From an uncultured Oscillospiraceae bacterium (GTDB lineage: Bacteria > Bacillota > Clostridia > Oscillospirales > Oscillospiraceae): a stretch of DNA of 64,000 nucleotides. A model generated the notes under the pieces. It was not told the DNA's origin, did not search any database, and saw nothing but the letters and a program-made list of their open reading frames with translations. Position numbers and translations under genes: made by a program. This document shows, piece after piece, positions 33,421 to 41,478 of the stretch (positions within the stretch are counted from its first letter, which is position 1; every line of letters begins with the position of its first letter). Location: NCBI GenBank assembly GCA_947625285.1, contig CANQNS010000006.1, positions 1-64,000 of the forward strand. Direction: 5' to 3'.

Positions 33421-34782
33421 TTAAAGCCGGACGGACCGGCCCAGAGGGGGAGCGGCGATCCGGCAGTTTTGGGCCGCCAGCTCTCCGCCGATGAACACAT
33501 AGTCTATGCCCTCCGGGGCCAGGATGGGCCGGGCGAAGGTGGCGTTGTCCTTTATCCGCGCCGGGTCGAACACGGTCACGTCCGCGTCCGCGCCCACCGC
33601 CAGGGAGCCCTTGCCGGGAAGGCGGAACCGGGCCGCCGGCAGGCTGGTCATCTTGGCTACCGCGTCGTAAAGGGTCAGCCTGCCCGTGCGGACATATTCC
33701 GCAAAAAGCCGGGGAAAGGTCCCGGCGGCCCGGGGGTGGCCCTGGCCCCGGTGCATGGTGGCGTCGCTGGCAAGCATCACCGCCGGGTGGGCCAGGGCGA
33801 GCGCCACCTGGTCCGGCCGCATCACATAGCACACGGTCCGGCACTCCGGCATATCCCGCCGTATCTCCCGGAAGGTCTCTTCGGTACACCGCCGGCCCTT
33901 GTATTTGCCCTCGCACATCTCCACCGCGTCGTAGCCGCAGCCGTAGCGGTCCATCCACCCGTCATCGTAGGTGGCGGAGCCCAGGCCCGTGGAGAAGGCC
34001 TCGTAGGGGTAGCAGTCGCAGAAGATGTCCGCGCCGCCCAGCCGGTAGGCGTCCACCATGGACAGGGCCCGCTCCATCTGGCCGAAGCCGGCCATGCTGC
34101 CGATGTGGGATATCTGGGCGGGCACGCCCAGGTCCGCCATGGCGCCGGCAAATTCCTCTAGCGCGCCGAAAAAGGCCGCCGCGTCGTCCCGGAGATGGCA
34201 GGCGGCCACCTTTCCCGTGCCCCGCAGAGGGGAGGCGGCGGCGAGAAGCTCCCGCGTGTCCATGCCCGGCGTGTAGCGGATGCCGAAGGAGGTCCCCGCG
34301 CAGCCCCGGTCCAGGGCCTGGGCTATCCCCTCCGCGACGGAGCGCAGCTGCCCGTCCGCGGCGGGGGCGTAGGGGTCCGCCGCGCCGGCCCGGAGGCGGA
34401 AATACTCATGCCCGGCCAGCATGGCTACGTTCACGTATGTCCCGTCCCGGTCCGCCAGATCCAGATACCCGGCCGGATCCCACACGTTGGAGCCGCAGTT
34501 GCCGCCGATCACCGTGGTGACGCCCATGCGGAGCATACAGGAGAACACGGACCGGTCCGGGTCGGCGTAGATGCGCCCGTTTTCCTCCACCGGGTCCTCG
34601 TGGACGTGTACGTCGATGAAGCCGGGGCAGACCACCCGGCCCGTCACGTCCATACGCCGGTCAGCCTCCATGTCCTCCGGGCTGACCCGGGCGATCTTAC
34701 CGTCCTCCATCAGCACGTTGAGGACGCTGTCCACCCGGTTGGCGGGGTCGATGACCCGGCCGCCGTAAAGGAGCGTTTTCAT
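33421..34782 (-). CDS. N-acyl-D-amino-acid deacylase-like amidohydrolase
   Basis: 453 residues of the amidohydrolase superfamily, D-aminoacylase/dihydroorotase branch. Metal-binding H59 and H61 lie in GFIDVHVHEDP, the D-aminoacylase-type Cys in IGGNCGSN, later AQISHIGSMAGFG, and the C-terminal metal Asp in VMLASDATMHRGQG. Members remove acyl groups from N-acyl-D-amino acids or hydrolyse related cyclic amides. GGAGGCGGCAA precedes the ATG. Divergent from an SGNH esterase with overlapping promoters, so the two may be co-regulated. Substrate uncertain. Confidence 0.85.
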   Translation of the reverse strand: MKTLLYGGRVIDPANRVDSVLNVLMEDGKIARVSPEDMEADRRMDVTGRVVCPGFIDVHVHEDPVEENGRIYADPDRSVFSCMLRMGVTTVIGGNCGSNVWDPAGYLDLADRDGTYVNVAMLAGHEYFRLRAGAADPYAPAADGQLRSVAEGIAQALDRGCAGTSFGIRYTPGMDTRELLAAASPLRGTGKVAACHLRDDAAAFFGALEEFAGAMADLGVPAQISHIGSMAGFGQMERALSMVDAYRLGGADIFCDCYPYEAFSTGLGSATYDDGWMDRYGCGYDAVEMCEGKYKGRRCTEETFREIRRDMPECRTVCYVMRPDQVALALAHPAVMLASDATMHRGQGHPRAAGTFPRLFAEYVRTGRLTLYDAVAKMTSLPAARFRLPGKGSLAVGADADVTVFDPARIKDNATFARPILAPEGIDYVFIGGELAAQNCRIAAPPLGRSVRL

Positions 34783-34814
34783 TTGCCGCCTCCTGGTGCG
34801 TTATAGTCAGCCCC

Positions 34815-34843
34815 ATTGTACACATGTCCGTTGCTTTTGTCGA
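34815..34843 (-). promoter_or_regulatory. promoter of the amidohydrolase gene
   Basis: Read leftwards: TCGACA, 17-base spacer, TACAAT, 32 bases before ATG 34782. Its region overlaps the divergent promoter at 34831-34859. Confidence 0.65.
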
Positions 34844-34859
34844 GTGGGGGTGGTAAAAT
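34831..34859 (+). promoter_or_regulatory. promoter of the SGNH hydrolase gene
   Basis: TTGCTT, 17-base spacer, TAAAAT, 30 bases before ATG 34890. The -35 box sits beside that of the divergent promoter, so polymerase can occupy only one at a time. Confidence 0.65.
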
Positions 34860-34889
34860 ACGGGCAGAAAACGACAGGGAGGGGTCCGT

Positions 34890-35990
34890 ATGCCGCACTG
34901 GGTCAGCGTCTGGGGCCAGGCCCACACCCCCATCGAGGGCATGGGCCCGTCCTATCGGGACAGGACCATGCTGCTGACGGTCCGCACCGCGCTGGCAGGG
35001 ATCCGTCTGCGCCTGCGGCTGGCAAACTGGGAGGGGCGCGGGCCCCTGACGGTGCGGGCCGCCGCAGCCGGGACCCTGAGCGGGGAGCTCAGGCCCCTGA
35101 CCTTCGGCGGGAGCCGGAGCGTCACCCTTGCCCCCGGCGGGGACGAACGCAGCGACGAGCTGCCCCTGACCGTGGAGCCGGGGGAGCTCATCTGCCTCCG
35201 GCTGGCCTTTTCCGGGCCGGTCAGCTCGGGAAACGGCATCCGGGCGGACGTGCATCGCAGCAAAAAGGGCGACTACACCGCCGGGCCTTTTGACGGGGCG
35301 GGCTATGACCCGTGCGCGGCGGTGCCCGCTGTGGCGGCGGTGGAGCTGCTGGCCCCGGACGAGGCCGGCGCGCTGGTGTGCTTCGGCGACTCCATCACGC
35401 AGATGGGGCTGTGGACGGACCCCCTGGCGGCGGCCCTGATCCGCGAGACGCCGGGGAAGCTGGCGGTGCTCAACAAGGGCATCGGCGGCAACCGGCTTTT
35501 GAGCGGGCCCGCGTCGATGGCCTTTCGGATGTACGGCCGGGCGGGGGTGGAGCGGTTCCGGCGGGACGCCCTCAGCGACCCGGGGACCCGTGCGGTTGCA
35601 CTGTTCATCGGCACCAACGACATCGGCGCCTGTTCCGACCCCGCCGGGGCGGACTTTGCCGGGGCGGACCGGCTGGCCGCCGCGCTGGAGGACCTGGCGG
35701 GCCAGGTCCGGGCCGCGGGCATGGCGGTCTACGCCGCCACGCTGGTGCCCCGGATGGGCAGCGAGGGGTACGGCCCTGTCCAGGAGGCGGAGCGGGTCAG
35801 ATTGAACGAGTGGCTGCTGGCGGGGGCGGGCGCGATATTTGATAAGGTGTTCGACTTTGACGCCGCCCTCCGGGACCCGGACAGGCCGGAGCATATGCGC
35901 GTGAGCTGCGACAGCGGCGACCACCTGCACCCCAGCCTTTCGGGAGGCGGGCGTATGGCGGCCTGCGCCCTGGCGGAGCTGAAAAGATAG
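34890..35990 (+). CDS. SGNH/GDSL hydrolase with N-terminal beta domain
   Basis: 366 residues. Residues about 1-165 form a beta-rich accessory domain; the SGNH esterase follows with block I (LVCFGDSITQMGLW, nucleophile Ser), block II Gly (IGGNRLLSG), block III Asn (LFIGTNDIGA) and block V Asp/His (DSGDHLHPSLSGG). This two-domain form resembles carbohydrate esterases that remove acetyl groups from plant glycans. No signal peptide, so it would act on imported acetylated oligosaccharides. GGGAGG precedes the ATG. Exact substrate is inference. Confidence 0.86.
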   Translation: MPHWVSVWGQAHTPIEGMGPSYRDRTMLLTVRTALAGIRLRLRLANWEGRGPLTVRAAAAGTLSGELRPLTFGGSRSVTLAPGGDERSDELPLTVEPGELICLRLAFSGPVSSGNGIRADVHRSKKGDYTAGPFDGAGYDPCAAVPAVAAVELLAPDEAGALVCFGDSITQMGLWTDPLAAALIRETPGKLAVLNKGIGGNRLLSGPASMAFRMYGRAGVERFRRDALSDPGTRAVALFIGTNDIGACSDPAGADFAGADRLAAALEDLAGQVRAAGMAVYAATLVPRMGSEGYGPVQEAERVRLNEWLLAGAGAIFDKVFDFDAALRDPDRPEHMRVSCDSGDHLHPSLSGGGRMAACALAELKR

Positions 35991-36059
35991 AGATGCGAAA
36001 AGCCGTAGACTGTCAAAGAACGAGAGAGAGCCTTGCGAAGCCCGGTCAGGGCGAGCCGC

Positions 36060-36178
36060 GCGGCATTCCCGCGCGTGAAGTCAAAAGCCGCTGTGCGACA
36101 GGCTTTTGACTTCCTGCCGGCGGGATTCACTTCCGCCGAGCAGTTTATATCATAGCGGTCAAAAACTTGTTTTTTGAC
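36060..36178. repeat. intergenic palindromic element
   Basis: Core arms GAAGTCAAAAGCC (36077-36089) and GGCTTTTGACTTC (36101-36113) are perfect inverted repeats, with weaker pairing outwards (GCATTCCCGC and GCGGGATTC). A second small hairpin, GTCAAAAA/TTTTTGAC, lies at 36158-36178. The whole occupies the otherwise empty gap 35991-36229 and looks like a dispersed palindromic or MITE-like unit. No second copy was noticed in this window. Confidence 0.5.
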
Positions 36179-36185
36179 AAGCTCA

Positions 36186-36224
36186 GCGGCGCGGCCTTTT
36201 CAGGCCGCGCCGCGCTTTTGGTTT
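36186..36224. terminator. terminator between SGNH hydrolase and domain-swapped GH3
   Basis: GCGGCGCGGCC / GGCCGCGCCGC stem around TTTTCA; tail GCTTTTGGTTTTT on the plus strand. The minus side lacks a T-tract. Confidence 0.7.
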
Positions 36225-36229
36225 TTCCG

Positions 36230-38641
36230 TCAGTCCATCTTCAAAATGAGCTCCAGCACCCGGCGTGCGCAGAGGAGAAGGTCGTCTCGCGTCAGCGCGC
36301 CAAGCTCCATGGCCTTTTCCAGCCGCTCCGGGTAGCCGGCGGCCATCTTCAGGTCGTTGCCGGCCAGGACCTCCTTGTAATGCTCGGCCCGGTTCCACCA
36401 GTCGGTCATCACCAGTCCCTTATAGCCCCACTCGTCCCGGAGGATGTCCGTCAAAAGCTCCCGGCTCTCGGAGGCCCGGCGGCCGTTGATGATGTTGTAG
36501 GAGCTCATAATGGCCCAGGGCTGGGCCTCCTTCACGATGATCTCAAAGGTCTTTAGGTACAGCTCCCGCAGCGCCCGCTCGGAAAGCCGGGAGTCGGACT
36601 GCTTGCGGTTGGTCTCCTTGTCGTTGCAGGCGAAGTGCTTCACCGTGGCGGCCACGTGCCGGCTCTGGATGCCCCGGACCATGGCCCCGGCCAGCCTGCC
36701 CGCCAGCAGGGGGTCCTCGGACCAGTACTCAAAGTTCCGGCCGCACAGGGGGCTGCGGTGCATATTCACGGCGGGGGCCAGCCACACGCCGATGTTGTTC
36801 TCCTTCACTTCCCCCGCGGCGGCGGCCCCCACGGCGGCGGCCAGCTCGCTGTCCCAGGCGGCGGCCAGGGCCGTGGCGCAGGGCCAGGCGGTGGCGCATA
36901 CCCCGCACTCCGGCAGCAGCCGCAGTCCGGCGGGGCCGTCGGCGGTGGTGACGGTGGGCACGCCGTATTCCGGCAGGTTGCCCATGCCGAAGGTGTTGGA
37001 AACGGAGGTGTTGGGCTGGCCGCCCAGCAGGTGGATCAGGTCTGCGTCGGAAAGCTGGGCCAGAAAATCGTCCAGAGCGAGCTTTCCCTCCGCCACGTCC
37101 TCCAGGGGCCGGACGCCCCGGGCATAGGGCCGCATGAGCTGGTACCGTCCCCGGCCCGGCCGGGCGGGGCACACCGCCTCCTGGGACCCCTCCGGCAGCC
37201 GGGGCAGGACGTTGGCGTCCGTATCCACGGCCTCCCGGGCGGGCAGAGGCTCATATGTGCCGTCCGCCAGCAGACGCCTGGCAAGGCCCGTGGGGGCCAG
37301 CTTCTCGCCGCATTTTTCCGTGACGGCGGCATCCGGCTGCCGCCAGGCGTAGTCCAGCTTTTTCGCGTCCCGGACGGAGCCACCCAGGTATAGCTCGTAT
37401 GTCCCGGCCTCCAGCACCCAGCAGGACTTGGCGATATGGCCCAGGTCGTCATAGCTCGCCATGGCGGCCACAGGGAAGGAGAGGGTCACGGTCTGGCTCT
37501 CGCCGGGGGCCAGCTCCCGGGTCTTGGCGAAGGCGGCCAGGGTCCGGGCGGGCTTTTGCAGCTTCCCCGCCGGGGCCCGGTAATAGAGCTGGACCACCTC
37601 CCTGCCGGGGAAGGTGCCGGTATTGGTGACCCGCGCCGCCACGGCGATGTGGCCGTCCTTTTCGCCCGCCGTCACGGGCTGGATGGCGAAGGCGGTATAG
37701 GAAAGGCCATACCCGAAGGGATAGATCACCTTTTCCGCCGCGCCGGGCAGGGTCTCGAAGTACCGATAGCCCATATAGATATCCTCGGTGTAATCCACAT
37801 AATAGGGGGAGTCGTGGAACCCGGCGGTGGAGGGGTAGTCCTCGATGCTCCGGGCGTATGTGTCCGGCAGCTTGCCGCAGGGGGAGGCCCTGCCTGTCAA
37901 AAGCTCCGCCGCCGCGCAGCCGCCCTCCATGCCGCCCTGCCAGGCCTGCAGCGCCGCGCTCACACGGGGATCATCGGCGATCCAGGACACGTCCACCACG
38001 CCGCCCGCGTTCAGCACCACGACCACCCGCTCAAAGGCGGCGCACACCGCCTCGATCATGGCGGTCTCCGGGTCGGAGCGGTAAAAGTCCCCTTTCGGGA
38101 AGATGCGCCCGGCGATCTTGGGCAGGGACAGCTCATGGGGCCAGGGGTCGTGCTCGTCCACGAACTCCACGTCGGACCGGTCCCAGCCCTCCCCGGAGAA
38201 CCGGCTCAGGACGATAACGGCCGTGTCCGCCGCCTGCCGGGCCCCGGCCAGCAGCTTTTCCGGCAACTCCGGCTCCGCCATCATGCCCGGCTGGTCCCCG
38301 GCGGCGTACCGCTCCGCCACATAGGCCCGGTAGTAGTCCGCCAGAGGCTCATAAACGCTCACGCCCTGCTCCCTGAGCCCGTCGTACAGGTTCTTCACAT
38401 AGGCCACGGTCACGTCGCCGCTGCCCCCGCCGCCCTTCACGTAGTCGAACACGCCCTTGCCGAACAGGGCCAGGGGCTTCGACGGGTCCAGGGGCAGCAG
38501 GCCCCTGTCGTTTTTCAAAAGCACCATGCCCTCCCGTGCGGCCTGCCGGGAAAGGGCCGCGTGGGCGGGACTGGCGGTCACGAAGCCCGCCGGGGTCAGG
38601 GGCAGATTCGGCTGATAGAGTGCGCGGGTCCACTTTTTCAT
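36230..38641 (-). CDS. glycoside hydrolase family 3 with reversed domain order
   Basis: 803 residues from ATG 38641, which has GAGGTGA at the right distance; GTG 38650 is part of that site. The order is swapped relative to normal GH3. The alpha/beta sandwich and fibronectin-III-like domains come first (VLLKNDRGLLPLDPSKPLAL, GKLPDTYARS, YPFGYGLSYTAF), then the TIM barrel (PTVTTADGPAGLRL, NMHRSPLCGRNFEYWSEDP, nucleophile D747 in VMTDWWNRAEHY). The same swap is known from Ruminococcus albus and Butyrivibrio beta-glucosidases. It probably splits beta-glucosides or xylosides in the cytoplasm. Cotranscribed with the beta-mannosidase gene 27 bases upstream. Confidence 0.92.
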   Translation of the reverse strand: MKKWTRALYQPNLPLTPAGFVTASPAHAALSRQAAREGMVLLKNDRGLLPLDPSKPLALFGKGVFDYVKGGGGSGDVTVAYVKNLYDGLREQGVSVYEPLADYYRAYVAERYAAGDQPGMMAEPELPEKLLAGARQAADTAVIVLSRFSGEGWDRSDVEFVDEHDPWPHELSLPKIAGRIFPKGDFYRSDPETAMIEAVCAAFERVVVVLNAGGVVDVSWIADDPRVSAALQAWQGGMEGGCAAAELLTGRASPCGKLPDTYARSIEDYPSTAGFHDSPYYVDYTEDIYMGYRYFETLPGAAEKVIYPFGYGLSYTAFAIQPVTAGEKDGHIAVAARVTNTGTFPGREVVQLYYRAPAGKLQKPARTLAAFAKTRELAPGESQTVTLSFPVAAMASYDDLGHIAKSCWVLEAGTYELYLGGSVRDAKKLDYAWRQPDAAVTEKCGEKLAPTGLARRLLADGTYEPLPAREAVDTDANVLPRLPEGSQEAVCPARPGRGRYQLMRPYARGVRPLEDVAEGKLALDDFLAQLSDADLIHLLGGQPNTSVSNTFGMGNLPEYGVPTVTTADGPAGLRLLPECGVCATAWPCATALAAAWDSELAAAVGAAAAGEVKENNIGVWLAPAVNMHRSPLCGRNFEYWSEDPLLAGRLAGAMVRGIQSRHVAATVKHFACNDKETNRKQSDSRLSERALRELYLKTFEIIVKEAQPWAIMSSYNIINGRRASESRELLTDILRDEWGYKGLVMTDWWNRAEHYKEVLAGNDLKMAAGYPERLEKAMELGALTRDDLLLCARRVLELILKMD

Positions 38642-38668
38642 GGCGGTCACCTCATCAAAAATATCGGT

Positions 38669-41104
38669 TTATCGGATGTCGTAGACGCTGCGGGGGGAGA
38701 CGGTCTCCGGGCTGCCCCGGAGGATCTTCACCCGGCGGGTGCCGGGGCTCATGTCGAAGAAGTTGTCGGCCAGCACCGTGTCCGGCCCGCAGCGCAGCTC
38801 CACAGAGCGGGCGTAGGCGTGGGCGGTCACCACCGCCTCGTCCCCCTCGATATGGGCCTCCAGCTTCGGGTCCGCGAACCGGAAATGCTTGGGCGCGCAG
38901 AAAAGGACCGTGCCCCCGCCGACGGGCGCGCCGCCGGCGTCCTCCAGGTCGTAGGCGTAATAGCAGCCGAAGGTGTCCTGATCAGAAAAGTCCTGTTCCG
39001 GCAGCCACACGGCGGAGAGGGCCGGGACGGACACGTCGAAGGACCCCTCCCGGATCACGGAGCCGTCCGGCCGCCGCAGGGACCACCGGGCCCTGCCGGA
39101 GAAGGGGGCCATGGTCTCGTTGGACACGTTCAGCCGGGCGGACTTTTTCAGCGGCCGGATGGGCTCGGCGTTCACGTTGGTGTCCTGGCTCAGAACGCCC
39201 TCCTCATGGCAGGAGATCAGCACCGGCGCGAAGAACCGCCGGGCGTAGTAGTGCAGGGCCTTCCAGCGGCCAAAGTAGTCGATGCTGGACCAGCTCGCCA
39301 CGGGCCAGCAGTCGTTCAGCTGCCAGATCACCGCGCCCATGCACCGGCCCCGGTTCCGCCGCCAGTGCTCCACCCCGTACTGCATGGCCTGGGCCTGCAA
39401 AAGCTGGGAGGCGTACACCAAAGCGTCCAGATCGCCGGGGTACAGATACATCTGGGACAGGTACGACACGATCCGCCCGTTGGCGGAGGCGTTGCGCTGG
39501 TGCTTTTCCATCACGTAGGAGAACACGTTCCGGTCCTCCGGGGCGGTGAAGCTGTCGATGGTGTCCATGCAGGGGAAGGACTGGAAGCCGAACTCGGACA
39601 CATAGCGGAAAAGGTAGTTGCGGTAATCGGTGAAGGGCTTCAGGCCGTGCCACACGTCCCAGTAGTGTACGTCGCCCCGATCCGGGTCCTGGGGCGCGTC
39701 GAAGCTGCCGCCGCTGCTGGGGCTGGCGGGCCAGTAGAAGGCCTGGGGGTCCTCCGCCTTCAACACCTTGGGGATGATGTACTCGTACATCTTGATATAG
39801 TCCGCTTTCTGTTTGCAGCTGGACACCCACTCGCCCACGGCCACGAACTGCTCCATCTCGTTGTTGCCGCACCACAGGGCCAGAGAGGGGTGGGAGCGGA
39901 GCCGGCGGATGTTGTCCACGAATTCCGCGGTGATGTTGGCCTCGAACTGGTCCGTCAGATCGTACACCGCGCAGGCGAACATGAAGTCCTGCCACACCAG
40001 CAGGCCCAGCTCGTCGCAGATATCATAAAAGGCGTCGCCGGGGTAGTGGCCGCCGCCCCAGACCCGGATGCAGTTCATGTTGGCGGCCCGGGCGTCCTCC
40101 AAAAGCCGTCTTGTCCGCGACCGGGTCACCCGGCCCAGCAGATTGTCCTCCGGGATGTAGTCCGCGCCCATGGCGAACACGTCCACGCCGTTGACACAGT
40201 GGCTGAAGGATTCGCCCCATTGGTCCTTTTTGCGGCTCACCGTCATGGTCCGCAGGCCCACGCGCTTTTCCCAGCGGTCCAGCTCGCCCTTTTCCCCGGT
40301 CAGCGTGACGGTCACGGTGTACAGAGGCTGCGCCCCATAGCCCGCGGGCCACCAGAGCCGGGGGTCCGGGACCGGGATGGCGCAGCGTTGGCCCGCGCCG
40401 GTCAGCTTTGTCCCGTCCGGGGCCGTCACCGTCACGGAAACGGCGGTATCGCCCTCGCAGACGCGGGTGAGGTTCGTGATTACCTCCAGGGTCACCGCGC
40501 CCTTTTCGTGATGCTGGAGCGCCAGCACGTCCCGGATGCGGGCCGTGTCCACGCCGATGAGGCCGATGTCCCGCCAGACGCCCGCGTCCGGCAGCCGGGG
40601 ACCCCAGTCCCAGCCGAACATACAGTGGGCCTTGCGCAGATGGGGGAAGCCCACCATGGCGTCGGAGGAGCCGTCCGCCCGGCTGGCGGCGTAGGCCGCT
40701 TTTATGTATTTGGTGGGGGAGGCGAAGCATACGGCGATGTGGTTCTCCCCGGGCCGGAGCAGGGCCTTCACGTCAAACTCCCATATGCGGTGCATATTGT
40801 CGGCCTTCCCGGCGGGGCGGCCGTTGACGCGGATGTCCGCCAGGGTGTCCAGCCCCTCGCAGCGCAGATATACCCGCTGGCAGGCCAGCAGAGCCGGGTC
40901 CACGGAGAAGGTCCGGCTGTAGGTCCAGTCGAAGTCCATCAGCTTCAGGGCCGCAAGCTCGTTGTCCCGGTAAAATGGGTCCGGGATGCGTCCGGCGGCC
41001 AGCAGGTCGCCGTACACGGAGCCGGGGACCCGGGCGGGCACGCCGGTGAGACCGGCGTCGGCGCAGTCCAGGGTCCAGGGACCGTTGAGAGAGTATTTCA
41101 GCAT
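38669..41104 (-). CDS. beta-mannosidase, glycoside hydrolase family 2
   Basis: 811 residues from ATG 41104 behind GGAGGAAGG. The N-terminus LNGPWTLDCADAG then VPGSVYGDLLAAGRIPDPFY is typical of GH2 beta-mannosidases. Acid/base E416 is in WCGNNEMEQF and nucleophile E504 in YVSEFGFQSFP. The MGAVIWQLNDCWPVASWSSI block is also characteristic. It releases mannose from the non-reducing end of beta-1,4-manno-oligosaccharides. No signal peptide. First gene of a leftward two-gene operon with the domain-swapped GH3, divergent from the Opp-type operon. Confidence 0.93.
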   Translation of the reverse strand: MLKYSLNGPWTLDCADAGLTGVPARVPGSVYGDLLAAGRIPDPFYRDNELAALKLMDFDWTYSRTFSVDPALLACQRVYLRCEGLDTLADIRVNGRPAGKADNMHRIWEFDVKALLRPGENHIAVCFASPTKYIKAAYAASRADGSSDAMVGFPHLRKAHCMFGWDWGPRLPDAGVWRDIGLIGVDTARIRDVLALQHHEKGAVTLEVITNLTRVCEGDTAVSVTVTAPDGTKLTGAGQRCAIPVPDPRLWWPAGYGAQPLYTVTVTLTGEKGELDRWEKRVGLRTMTVSRKKDQWGESFSHCVNGVDVFAMGADYIPEDNLLGRVTRSRTRRLLEDARAANMNCIRVWGGGHYPGDAFYDICDELGLLVWQDFMFACAVYDLTDQFEANITAEFVDNIRRLRSHPSLALWCGNNEMEQFVAVGEWVSSCKQKADYIKMYEYIIPKVLKAEDPQAFYWPASPSSGGSFDAPQDPDRGDVHYWDVWHGLKPFTDYRNYLFRYVSEFGFQSFPCMDTIDSFTAPEDRNVFSYVMEKHQRNASANGRIVSYLSQMYLYPGDLDALVYASQLLQAQAMQYGVEHWRRNRGRCMGAVIWQLNDCWPVASWSSIDYFGRWKALHYYARRFFAPVLISCHEEGVLSQDTNVNAEPIRPLKKSARLNVSNETMAPFSGRARWSLRRPDGSVIREGSFDVSVPALSAVWLPEQDFSDQDTFGCYYAYDLEDAGGAPVGGGTVLFCAPKHFRFADPKLEAHIEGDEAVVTAHAYARSVELRCGPDTVLADNFFDMSPGTRRVKILRGSPETVSPRSVYDIR

Positions 41105-41155
41105 GATCCTTCCTCCAAAAACAGGCAGTTTCCGGCTCACCGCCGCGCATATACA

Positions 41156-41184
41156 ATACTATATTAGCGGTTGGATAAAGTCAA
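41156..41184 (-). promoter_or_regulatory. promoter of the beta-mannosidase operon
   Basis: Read leftwards: TTGACT, 17-base spacer, TAGTAT (a TATAGT with 15-base spacing overlaps), about 52 bases before ATG 41104. Confidence 0.6.
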
Positions 41185-41206
41185 CAATTTTCCGATTTGG
41201 ATAAAG
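41171..41206. promoter_or_regulatory. direct repeat, candidate operator between divergent glycan operons
   Basis: TTGGATAAAG occurs at 41171-41180 and again at 41197-41206, 26 bases apart. The first copy overlaps the -35 box of the beta-mannosidase promoter. The 41105-41478 gap contains this repeat, three promoters and the leader hairpins of the rightward operon. Confidence 0.45.
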
Positions 41207-41213
41207 CCGGGAT

Positions 41214-41243
41214 TTGACAGGGCAGGCTCACACATTGTATAAA
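41214..41243 (+). promoter_or_regulatory. upstream tandem promoter P1 of the Opp-type operon
   Basis: TTGACA, 18-base spacer, TATAAA. Confidence 0.55.
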
Positions 41244-41286
41244 AATTACAAAACGGTTTAAGGATTTAAAAATTAAGTGTGACATA

Positions 41287-41316
41287 TTGACAAGGAGTGT
41301 TCAGGTGGTCTATAAT
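41287..41316 (+). promoter_or_regulatory. promoter P2 of the Opp-type operon
   Basis: TTGACA, 18-base spacer, TATAAT: perfect boxes. Transcription should start near 41323, giving a leader of about 155 bases. Confidence 0.8.
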
Positions 41317-41352
41317 TGCTGTGGATTATAGTTTCATAAAATCTATTTTTGC

Positions 41353-41444
41353 GGAAAAGCGGACGTCCGCTTTTCCATGGGATGGGGACCCATCCCATGA
41401 TGAGCCGTTACACACCTATGTAGTCCTGACCTCTGCGGAGGTCA
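41353..41444 (+). promoter_or_regulatory. three consecutive hairpins in the leader of the Opp-type operon
   Basis: Hairpin 1 (41353-41376) is a perfect 24-base palindrome, arms GGAAAAGCGGAC and GTCCGCTTTTCC. Hairpin 2 (41377-41398) follows with no gap, arms ATGGGATGGG and CCCATCCCAT. Hairpin 3 (41427-41444) has arms TGACCTC and GAGGTCA around TGCG, then an A-tract. The ribosome binding site (AAGGAGG, 41465-41471) lies downstream and free. No T-tracts, so these are not terminators. Confidence 0.65.
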
Positions 41445-41478
41445 AAAAATAAGACTAATTAATCAAGGAGGAAAGACA

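Noticed and set aside
37436-41167. 1243-codon plus-strand open frame opposite the GH3 and beta-mannosidase genes
   Set aside because: It spans two well-identified minus-strand genes and their gap; composition is that of an antisense shadow in GC-rich DNA.
41297-41478. Leader hairpins as rho-independent terminators
   Set aside because: None of the three stems is followed by a T-tract on the plus strand; the last is followed by an A-tract.
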